In this document: piece after piece, positions 27,929 through 34,637 of the stretch
How the letters are laid out: the number at the start of each line of letters is the position of its first letter
Numbering within the stretch: the first letter of the stretch is position 1
From: Granulosicoccus sp964449565
GTDB lineage: Bacteria; Pseudomonadota; Gammaproteobacteria; Granulosicoccales; Granulosicoccaceae
Assembly (NCBI GenBank): GCA_964449565.1
Contig: CAYUZB010000003.1
Span: 26,205-90,204 of the forward strand
Length of the DNA stretch: 64,000 nucleotides
Direction of reading: 5' to 3'
Program-made: the position numbers and the translations under genes
Notes under the pieces: model-generated
Database searches by the model: none
What the model saw: the letters and a program-made list of their open reading frames with translations, nothing else
Told to the model about the DNA's origin: nothing

Positions 27929-29394
27929 AGTACAAGGATCTGCGCGAATTCATAGCGGGTCTGGAATCTCGTGGTGAACTCAAGCGTATCAGTGCCGAAT
28001 TTGATCCCAATCTGGAAATAACCGAGATTTGCGATCGTACGCTGCGAGCGCAGGGCCCGGCCTTGCTGTTCGAAAACCCCAAAGGTTCATCGTATCCCTT
28101 GCTGGGTAACTTGTTTGGTACGCCTGAACGTGTGGCATTTGGCATGGGTGAAGAGTCGACTGAGGCGTTGCGTGAGGTCGGCAAGCTGCTGGCCTTTTTA
28201 AAGGAACCTGATCCACCCAAAGGCATCAAGGACGCGTGGAGTTCGTTGCCGATATTTAAAAAAGTGCTGGATATGGCTCCTAAAACGGTCAAAAACGCAC
28301 CTTGTCAGGAAGAACAATGGGACACGATCGATTTAGGACGTCTGCCCATACAGACCTGTTGGCCGGGTGATGCGGGTCCTTTGATTACCTGGGGGCTGGT
28401 AATTACCAAAGGACCGCACAAGAAGCGTCACAACATGGGCATCTACCGTCAGCAAGTCATTGGTCCGAACAAGACCATTATGCGCTGGCTGAGTCATCGC
28501 GGCGGCGCGCTCGATTTCCAGGAATGGCAACAAGAGAATCCGGGAAAACCTTTTCCGGTTGCCGTTGTGCTTGGCGCTGATCCAGCCACCATTCTGGGTG
28601 CTGTAACCCCGGTACCGGATACCTTGTCCGAGCACGCATTCGCCGGTTTGCTGCGCGGTGAGCGAACCCAACTCGTGCAAGCGAAAACGGTTGATTTGTT
28701 AGTTCCGGCCTCAGCCGAATTTGTTCTTGAGGGATATATCCACCCTGATGAAATGGCCGAAGAAGGCCCATTTGGTGATCACACCGGTTATTACAATGAA
28801 GTCGATGAGTTTCCGGTATTCACGATTGAACATGTAAGCCATCGAAACAAGCCGATCTATCATTCGACCTATACGGGTCGCCCACCGGATGAACCTGCGA
28901 TCCTCGGTGTCGCCTTGAATGAAGTGTTCGTACCGATACTGCAAAAGCAGTTTCCGGAAATCGTCGACTTTTATTTACCACCTGAAGGCTGTTCCTATCG
29001 AATGGCCGTCGTCAGCATGAAGAAACAATACCCCGGTCACGCCAAACGGGTCATGATGGGTGTCTGGTCATTTCTTCGCCAATTCATGTATACAAAATTT
29101 GTGATCGTGGTCGATGACGATATCAACACGCGTTCCTGGGAAGATGTGATCTGGGCGATCACAACCCGTATGGATCCGAGTCGTGACACAACACTGATTG
29201 ATCACACGCCGATTGATTATCTTGATTTTGCCTCCCCGGTATCAGGTCTCGGGTCAAAAATGGGTCTGGATGCAACCAACAAGCTGCCTGGAGAAACAAA
29301 CCGAGAGTGGGGCGAACCCATCAGTATGAATGTGGAGGTAACAAAACGGGTTGACAGCCTATGGGATGAACTTGGTATTCTTGATAAAGGATGA
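27925..29394 (+). CDS. ubiD: 4-hydroxy-3-polyprenylbenzoate decarboxylase UbiD
   Basis: Prenylated-FMN-dependent decarboxylase of ubiquinone biosynthesis. The 489-residue protein has the prFMN/Mn-binding segment NMGIYRQQVIGPNKTIMRWL and the EGPFGDHTGYYNE region. The C-terminal domain includes VPILQKQFPEIVDF. The start is TTG at 27925, which overlaps the prlC stop by 4 nt (TTGA). Codons from about 331 onward (28915-29394) are repeated downstream as two fragments within the regulator array. The stop TGA overlaps the ATG of a 28-codon ORF (ATGA). Confidence 0.96.
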   Translation: MKYKDLREFIAGLESRGELKRISAEFDPNLEITEICDRTLRAQGPALLFENPKGSSYPLLGNLFGTPERVAFGMGEESTEALREVGKLLAFLKEPDPPKGIKDAWSSLPIFKKVLDMAPKTVKNAPCQEEQWDTIDLGRLPIQTCWPGDAGPLITWGLVITKGPHKKRHNMGIYRQQVIGPNKTIMRWLSHRGGALDFQEWQQENPGKPFPVAVVLGADPATILGAVTPVPDTLSEHAFAGLLRGERTQLVQAKTVDLLVPASAEFVLEGYIHPDEMAEEGPFGDHTGYYNEVDEFPVFTIEHVSHRNKPIYHSTYTGRPPDEPAILGVALNEVFVPILQKQFPEIVDFYLPPEGCSYRMAVVSMKKQYPGHAKRVMMGVWSFLRQFMYTKFVIVVDDDINTRSWEDVIWAITTRMDPSRDTTLIDHTPIDYLDFASPVSGLGSKMGLDATNKLPGETNREWGEPISMNVEVTKRVDSLWDELGILDKG

Positions 29395-29477
29395 CCTCGC
29401 CGGGTACGCACCGTGAATTAGTTGTCAGGTTAACCGATAGCGTACTTGGCTTTTCCCAACACGAACTGTCCACATAA
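29391..29477 (+). CDS. 28-residue small ORF overlapping the ubiD stop (copy 1)
   Basis: ATG at 29391 overlaps the ubiD stop (ATGA) and the frame runs to TAA at 29475-29477. The peptide starts MTSPGTHRELVV and ends GFSQHELST. The diverged third unit keeps the same 28-codon length with no indels and 18 of 28 identical residues; 17 of 87 bases differ, three of them in codons that stay synonymous. The lack of frame breaks favours coding, but the amino-acid change rate is too high to prove it. It could also be a leader peptide for the regulator. Function unknown. Confidence 0.4.
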   Translation: MTSPGTHRELVVRLTDSVLGFSQHELST

Positions 29478-29566
29478 CCTTTGGAACATTTCGTTTATCA
29501 CATTGTCCCGTGTTATGCCGTGTAGAGGTTGATTTAAGTACTCTGATGTCGTGGTAAATCAAAGCG

Positions 29567-29588
29567 CCGTTAAAGCTGAACGGAGGAG
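29567..29588 (+). promoter_or_regulatory. Hairpin overlapping the ribosome-binding site of regulator copy 1
   Basis: CCGTT (29567-29571) and AACGG (29579-29583) flank the 7-nt loop AAAGCTG. The 3' arm overlaps the first bases of the GGAGGAG ribosome-binding site (29582-29588), 8 bp before the regulator ATG. Stem and loop are retained exactly in all three units. The 5-bp stem is short, so translational control is only a suggestion. Confidence 0.35.
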
Positions 29589-29596
29589 ATTCACTT

Positions 29597-30844
29597 ATGA
29601 CTCGAAAGATTCTAGAGGATTTACACACTCACTATCCTTATGGTGAGCAAATCTATCACCGCCAAGTTACGGCTTTGTCGCGACCGACGACAGAGATTGC
29701 AAACACGCGCCTGTCAAAAAATCATCTGTCCGAAGATACTGAATCCGTACGCGATGCTTCCTTGTCGATGACATCGTCTTTGGAAAAGACGCCGAGAAAA
29801 GGGTTGATCGGAATCATTACCAGCACGTTAGATTCTGCTTATTATGGGCAGGTGATGGAGAAAGCGTCTTTTTGTTTTAACGAACGCGGCTATGAATCCA
29901 TCGTCGTTCCCCATGCGAAAAACAAAACCGGTGAGCTGAATGCGCAAACGAGTCTGGATGAACTCGACTGTGATGGCCTGATTGTATTCTCCACTGCTCT
30001 GGATGATGAAGAGCTGGCGGCTTATCTGGATTCGCACCCTGTCGCTGTGCTGATGAACCGGTATTTACCGAAATACTATAATCGGTGTGTTTATCTGGAT
30101 AACGCTTTCGGTGGACGACTAGCAGCTCAATACCTTGTTGACAAAGGACACACGGCCATCGCCATGGTTACTGGTCCGCCAGAAATTTTTGAAATTCAGG
30201 AACGTAGCAATGGATTTCTGGCAGCGTTGGAAAACCATACGCAGCGTCTGAAACCTGTTATGACTTTATCAGGTAATCTTATTATGGAAGACGGTGCCAA
30301 GGCGATCGTCAAAATTCTCGACAGCAAAGAAGCGATAACGGCTGTTTTTTTCCACAACGATAATATGGCAATAGGTGCGTTGGAGAAGTGCCACCAGCTG
30401 GGTGTCGATATCCCTGGAGAATTGTCCATTTTAGGGTACGATGATCTAGTCGGATCCCGCCACACTTACCCAACTTTGACAACCATTCATCAACCCATCA
30501 AGAAAATGGGACGGGCTGCTGCACAGTTGATTTGCGGCATGCTTGATAAAGATAATCCCGTTGGGGTATTCGATATCCAAGCCTATTACAGGCCGGTTCT
30601 AGTGGAACGGGAATCGGTCAAGAACAAGGGCATATCTGAGGAAACCCCACGGATAACCGAACGTGAAATCGAGTGTTTGCAATGGGCCTCGATTGGAAAA
30701 ACAGCTTGGGAGATATCCGTGATCTTGAGTATTTCAGAGCGAACGGTTGGTTTTCATCTGGCCAATGCCGCGGTAAAACTCCAGGCAAACAATCGAACCC
30801 ATGCGGTAAGTACTGCGCTTAAAAAAGGATTGATCACTGGCTAG
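29597..30844 (+). CDS. LacI/GalR-type sensor fused to C-terminal LuxR-type HTH, copy 1
   Basis: A 415-residue cytoplasmic regulator of unusual build. Residues 1-67 are polar and probably disordered, with no LacI-type N-terminal HTH. Residues 69 to about 335 resemble the periplasmic-binding-like sensor of LacI/GalR regulators: GLIGIITSTLDSAYYGQVME, CDGLIVFSTALDDEELAAYL, TAVFFHNDNMAIGALEKCHQ, LSILGYDDL, and YPTLTTIHQPIKKMGRAAA. Residues 351-415 are a LuxR/FixJ-type HTH: ITEREIECLQWASIGKTAWE, then ISERTVGFHLANAAVKL, close to quorum-sensing LuxR proteins. No signal peptide or membrane segment is seen. The ligand and target genes are unknown. Confidence 0.85.
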   Translation: MTRKILEDLHTHYPYGEQIYHRQVTALSRPTTEIANTRLSKNHLSEDTESVRDASLSMTSSLEKTPRKGLIGIITSTLDSAYYGQVMEKASFCFNERGYESIVVPHAKNKTGELNAQTSLDELDCDGLIVFSTALDDEELAAYLDSHPVAVLMNRYLPKYYNRCVYLDNAFGGRLAAQYLVDKGHTAIAMVTGPPEIFEIQERSNGFLAALENHTQRLKPVMTLSGNLIMEDGAKAIVKILDSKEAITAVFFHNDNMAIGALEKCHQLGVDIPGELSILGYDDLVGSRHTYPTLTTIHQPIKKMGRAAAQLICGMLDKDNPVGVFDIQAYYRPVLVERESVKNKGISEETPRITEREIECLQWASIGKTAWEISVILSISERTVGFHLANAAVKLQANNRTHAVSTALKKGLITG

Positions 30845-30883
30845 TGTGGGCTGCTCGATCAGTCAGCCAGTTTGACAGTGCTG
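30834..30883 (-). pseudogene. Remnant of the hemD 3' end (copy 1)
   Basis: On the minus strand, reading toward TGA at 30836-30834, the sequence encodes ALSNWLTDRAAHTSQ. The true HemD C-terminus is VLSNWLADRAKRTNQ. The frame, stop position and its overlap with the end of the regulator gene match the intact hemD/regulator-3 junction at 34627-34637. The remnant is joined directly to ubiD sequence at about 30889, marking a duplication breakpoint. Confidence 0.8.
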
Positions 30884-30888
30884 TAAGT

Positions 30889-31368
30889 TTGAATGAAGTG
30901 CTCGTGCCGATACTGCAAAAGCAGTTTCCGGAAATCGTCGACTTTTATTTACCGCTTGAAGGCTGTTCCTATCGAATGGCCGTCGTCAGCATGAAGAAGC
31001 AATACCTCGGTCACGCCAAACGAGTGATGATGGGTGTCTGGTCATTTCTTCGCCAATTCATGTATACAAAATTTGTGATCGTGGTCGATGACGATATCAA
31101 CACGCGTTCCTGGGAAGATGTGATCTGGGCGATCACAACCCGTATGGATCCGAGTCGTGACACAACACTGATTGATCACACGCCGATTGATTATCTTGAT
31201 TTTGCCTCCCCGGTATCAGGTCTCGGGTCAAAAATGGGTCTGGATGCAACCAACAAGCTGCCTGGAGAAACAAACCGAGAGTGGGGCGAACCCATCAGTA
31301 TGAATGTGGAGGTAACAAAACGGGTTGACAGCCTATGGGATGAACTTGGTATTCTTGATAAAGGATGA
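30889..31368 (+). pseudogene. ubiD 3' fragment (unit 2)
   Basis: Repeats ubiD codons from about 331 to the stop (160 residues, NEVLVPILQKQFPEIVDF to LGILDKG). It lacks the prFMN-binding N-terminal two thirds, so it cannot be an active decarboxylase. The first 138 bp share the variants of the unit 3 fragment; the rest matches intact ubiD exactly, so it is a recombinant. The frame extends upstream to a GTG at 30844, which overlaps the regulator stop (TAGTG). Through the antisense hemD tail this gives a possible 174-residue product by translational coupling. Confidence 0.85.
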
Positions 31369-31451
31369 CCTCGCCGGGTACGCACCGTGAATTAGTTGTC
31401 AGGTTAACCGATAGCGTACTTGGCTTTTCCCAACACGAACTGTCCACATAA
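31365..31451 (+). CDS. 28-residue small ORF (copy 2, same sequence as copy 1)
   Basis: Duplicate of the small ORF at 29391-29477, again starting on the stop codon of the (here truncated) ubiD reading frame. As part of the recent 1,974-bp duplication it carries no independent evidence for coding. It lies 119 bp upstream of regulator copy 2. Confidence 0.35.
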   Translation: MTSPGTHRELVVRLTDSVLGFSQHELST

Positions 31452-31540
31452 CCTTTGGAACATTTCGTTTATCACATTGTCCCGTGTTATGCCGTGTAGA
31501 GGTTGATTTAAGTACTCTGATGTCGTGGTAAATCAAAGCG

Positions 31541-31562
31541 CCGTTAAAGCTGAACGGAGGAG
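31541..31562 (+). promoter_or_regulatory. Hairpin and ribosome-binding site of regulator copy 2
   Basis: Same CCGTT-AAAGCTG-AACGG stem-loop and GGAGGAG ribosome-binding site as in unit 1, 8 bp before the ATG at 31571. Confidence 0.35.
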
Positions 31563-31570
31563 ATTCACTT

Positions 31571-32818
31571 ATGACTCGAAAGATTCTAGAGGATTTACAC
31601 ACTCACTATCCTTATGGTGAGCAAATCTATCACCGCCAAGTTACGGCTTTGTCGCGACCGACGACAGAGATTGCAAACACGCGCCTGTCAAAAAATCATC
31701 TGTCCGAAGATACTGAATCCGTACGCGATGCTTCCTTGTCGATGACATCGTCTTTGGAAAAGACGCCGAGAAAAGGGTTGATCGGAATCATTACCAGCAC
31801 GTTAGATTCTGCTTATTATGGGCAGGTGATGGAGAAAGCGTCTTTTTGTTTTAACGAACGCGGCTATGAATCCATCGTCGTTCCCCATGCGAAAAACAAA
31901 ACCGGTGAGCTGAATGCGCAAACGAGTCTGGATGAACTCGACTGTGATGGCCTGATTGTATTCTCCACTGCTCTGGATGATGAAGAGCTGGCGGCTTATC
32001 TGGATTCGCACCCTGTCGCTGTGCTGATGAACCGGTATTTACCGAAATACTATAATCGGTGTGTTTATCTGGATAACGCTTTCGGTGGACGACTAGCAGC
32101 TCAATACCTTGTTGACAAAGGACACACGGCCATCGCCATGGTTACTGGTCCGCCAGAAATTTTTGAAATTCAGGAACGTAGCAATGGATTTCTGGCAGCG
32201 TTGGAAAACCATACGCAGCGTCTGAAACCTGTTATGACTTTATCAGGTAATCTTATTATGGAAGACGGTGCCAAGGCGATCGTCAAAATTCTCGACAGCA
32301 AAGAAGCGATAACGGCTGTTTTTTTCCACAACGATAATATGGCAATAGGTGCGTTGGAGAAGTGCCACCAGCTGGGTGTCGATATCCCTGGAGAATTGTC
32401 CATTTTAGGGTACGATGATCTAGTCGGATCCCGCCACACTTACCCAACTTTGACAACCATTCATCAACCCATCAAGAAAATGGGACGGGCTGCTGCACAG
32501 TTGATTTGCGGCATGCTTGATAAAGATAATCCCGTTGGGGTATTCGATATCCAAGCCTATTACAGGCCGGTTCTAGTGGAACGGGAATCGGTCAAGAACA
32601 AGGGCATATCTGAGGAAACCCCACGGATAACCGAACGTGAAATCGAGTGTTTGCAATGGGCCTCGATTGGAAAAACAGCTTGGGAGATATCCGTGATCTT
32701 GAGTATTTCAGAGCGAACGGTTGGTTTTCATCTGGCCAATGCCGCGGTAAAACTCCAGGCAAACAATCGAACCCATGCGGTAAGTACTGCGCTTAAAAAA
32801 GGATTGATCACTGGCTAG
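31571..32818 (+). CDS. LacI/GalR-type sensor fused to LuxR-type HTH, copy 2 (identical to copy 1)
   Basis: Encodes the same 415 residues as the gene at 29597, and the flanking DNA is also identical, so the duplication is very recent or is kept uniform by gene conversion. Upstream it has the small ORF and the ribosome-binding-site hairpin; downstream lies the second hemD-tail remnant. Doubling the dose of one regulator is the only evident effect. An assembly duplication is possible, but the hybrid ubiD fragment and the sharp junctions argue for a real tandem event. Confidence 0.83.
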   Translation: MTRKILEDLHTHYPYGEQIYHRQVTALSRPTTEIANTRLSKNHLSEDTESVRDASLSMTSSLEKTPRKGLIGIITSTLDSAYYGQVMEKASFCFNERGYESIVVPHAKNKTGELNAQTSLDELDCDGLIVFSTALDDEELAAYLDSHPVAVLMNRYLPKYYNRCVYLDNAFGGRLAAQYLVDKGHTAIAMVTGPPEIFEIQERSNGFLAALENHTQRLKPVMTLSGNLIMEDGAKAIVKILDSKEAITAVFFHNDNMAIGALEKCHQLGVDIPGELSILGYDDLVGSRHTYPTLTTIHQPIKKMGRAAAQLICGMLDKDNPVGVFDIQAYYRPVLVERESVKNKGISEETPRITEREIECLQWASIGKTAWEISVILSISERTVGFHLANAAVKLQANNRTHAVSTALKKGLITG

Positions 32819-32857
32819 TGTGGGCTGCTCGATCAGTCAGCCAGTTTGACAGTGCTG
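32808..32857 (-). pseudogene. Remnant of the hemD 3' end (copy 2)
   Basis: Same remnant of the HemD C-terminus as at 30834-30883, ending with the same TGA and fused to the third ubiD fragment at about 32863. It is part of the recent duplication. Confidence 0.78.
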
Positions 32858-32862
32858 TAAGT

Positions 32863-33182
32863 TTGAATGAAGTGCTCGTGCCGATACTGCAAAAGCAGTT
32901 TCCGGAAATCGTCGACTTTTATTTACCGCTTGAAGGCTGTTCCTATCGAATGGCCGTCGTCAGCATGAAGAAGCAATACCTCGGTCACGCCAAACGAGTG
33001 ATGATGGGTGTCTGGTCATTTCTTCGTCAATTCATGTATACAGAATTTGTGATCGTGGTTGATGACGATATCAACACGCGTTCCTGGGAAGATGTGATCT
33101 GGGCGAAATCATCAGTATAAATACGGAGGTAATACTACGGATTGACAGCCTATGGGATGGACTTGGTATTCTTGACATAAAG
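32863..33182 (+). pseudogene. ubiD 3' fragment with internal deletion (unit 3)
   Basis: Matches ubiD from codon 331, then loses 157 bp (equivalent to about 29153-29309 of intact ubiD) between two GGGCGA hexamers. The loss shifts the frame, so the reading frame ends at 33120. The remaining ubiD 3' end is recognisable to 33182 (ATTGACAGCCTATGGGATGG and following). It has private substitutions not shared with unit 2 (CGTCAA, ACAGAA, GTTGAT), showing it is the older copy. No functional product is expected. Confidence 0.88.
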
Positions 33183-33269
33183 ATGAACCCTCCGGTTAAG
33201 CACCGTGAATTTGTTGTCGAGTTAGCCGATAGTGCACTTGGCATCTCCCCGCACGAACTATCCACGTAA
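33183..33269 (+). CDS. 28-residue small ORF (diverged copy 3)
   Basis: ATG at 33183 to TAA at 33267-33269, the same length as copies 1 and 2. The peptide starts MNPPVKHREFVVELAD and ends GISPHELST. It shares the HRE, VV, L-DS-LG, S and HELST positions with copy 1. It stays open although the ubiD fragment upstream has been frameshifted and partly deleted, and although the DNA downstream of the ORF has accumulated indels. Coding status is unproven. Confidence 0.42.
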   Translation: MNPPVKHREFVVELADSALGISPHELST

Positions 33270-33356
33270 CCCTTGGAACATTCGTAAAAACACAGTCATG
33301 TGTTATACCAGTGTGGTTGATCTGAGTATTTCCGTGCTTCGTAATAAAACAAAGCA

Positions 33357-33378
33357 CCGTTAAAGCTGAACGGAAGAG
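33357..33378 (+). promoter_or_regulatory. Hairpin and ribosome-binding site of regulator copy 3
   Basis: CCGTT-AAAGCTG-AACGG is retained exactly in this diverged unit, followed by GGAAGAG instead of GGAGGAG before the ATG at 33387. Conservation of both arms and loop, while the flanks differ, supports a role. Confidence 0.38.
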
Positions 33379-33386
33379 CTTAACTT

Positions 33387-34637
33387 ATGACTCGTAAGAT
33401 CTTTGAGAATTTACACACTCACTGGCCTCATGGTGAGCGAAACCCTCACCACCAATCCGCGGCTTTGTCGCGACCGACGACAGAGATTGCAAACACACGC
33501 TTATCAAATGATTACCTATCAAATGATATAGGTTCCATGGACAAGTTTTCCTTGTCGCCGCTGTCGTCTTTGCAAAAGACGTCGAGAAAAGGTTTGATTG
33601 GAATCCTTACCTGCACCTTTGAATCTGCCTATCACGGACGAATGATGGAGCAGGCGTCTACGTATTTTAACCAACACGGTTACGATTCCATCGTTGTATC
33701 TCATGCAAATGACAAATCAGTAGAGTTGCATGCAATTTCAAGTCTGGACGAACTCGAATGTGATGGCCTGATTGTCTTTTCTTGTTCCCTCGATGATGTA
33801 GAGCTGGCGGCTTATCTTGATTCGCACCCAGCGTCGGTGTTGATAAATCACCATTTATCGAAATATCACGATCGATGTGTTTATCTGGACAATGTCTGTG
33901 GTGGACGCTTGGCAGCCCAATACCTTGTTGACATGGAGCACACGGCTATCGCCATGGTTACCGGTCCGACGTCTGATCTTGAAGTCCAGGAACGCAGTAG
34001 AGGATTTCTGTCAGTATTGGAAGCTCATACACCTGGTTTGAAACCCGCTATGACAATAGTGGGCGACTTTGAAATAGACGATGGAGCGAAAGCCATCGTT
34101 AAAATTCTCGACAGTAAAGAAACCATAACAGCAGTTTTTTTTCACAACGATAGTATGGCCTTAGGTGCATTGGAAAAGTGCCACCAACTTGGTATCGATG
34201 TCCCCAGTGAATTGTCCATTATTGGTTTCGATGATCTTGTCGAATCTCGACACTCTTACCCTACATTGACAACGATTCATCAACCGATCAAAAAAATGGG
34301 GCGGGCCGCTGCACAACTGATTTGTGGCATGCTTGATAAGGATAAACCTGATGGAGTGCTCCAGGAAGTCCAATCGGTTTTCTCGCCTGTGCTGATAGAG
34401 AGGGAAACGGTCAAGAAGAGGAGCATACGCGAGGACATCCCGCGGATAACCGAACGTGAAATCGAGTGTTTGCAATGGGCCTCGATCGGCAAAACGGCCT
34501 GGGAGATATCCATGATCTTGAGTATTTCCGAGCGAACGGTTGGTTTTCATCTGACTAATGCCGCGACAAAACTTCAGGCAAACAATCGAACCCATGCGGT
34601 GAGTATTGCGCTTAAAAAAGGATTGATCACTGGTTAG
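33387..34637 (+). CDS. LacI/GalR-type sensor fused to LuxR-type HTH, diverged paralogue
   Basis: 416 residues with the same architecture as copies 1 and 2. The C-terminal LuxR-type HTH is nearly the same (about 61 of 65 residues). The N-terminal 69 residues differ at roughly a third of positions and the sensor domain at many, for example YNRCVYLDNAFGG versus HDRCVYLDNVCGG. One residue is inserted before the HTH. This pattern suggests shared DNA targets and a different or altered ligand. Its stop overlaps the convergent hemD stop by 11 bp, the arrangement from which the other copies' tails derive. Confidence 0.85.
   Translation: MTRKIFENLHTHWPHGERNPHHQSAALSRPTTEIANTRLSNDYLSNDIGSMDKFSLSPLSSLQKTSRKGLIGILTCTFESAYHGRMMEQASTYFNQHGYDSIVVSHANDKSVELHAISSLDELECDGLIVFSCSLDDVELAAYLDSHPASVLINHHLSKYHDRCVYLDNVCGGRLAAQYLVDMEHTAIAMVTGPTSDLEVQERSRGFLSVLEAHTPGLKPAMTIVGDFEIDDGAKAIVKILDSKETITAVFFHNDSMALGALEKCHQLGIDVPSELSIIGFDDLVESRHSYPTLTTIHQPIKKMGRAAAQLICGMLDKDKPDGVLQEVQSVFSPVLIERETVKKRSIREDIPRITEREIECLQWASIGKTAWEISMILSISERTVGFHLTNAATKLQANNRTHAVSIALKKGLITG

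Noticed and set aside
29395..29596. lux-box-like palindrome upstream of the regulators
   Set aside because: Short partial dyads are present, but none is conserved between unit 1 and unit 3 or resembles a lux box well enough to report.
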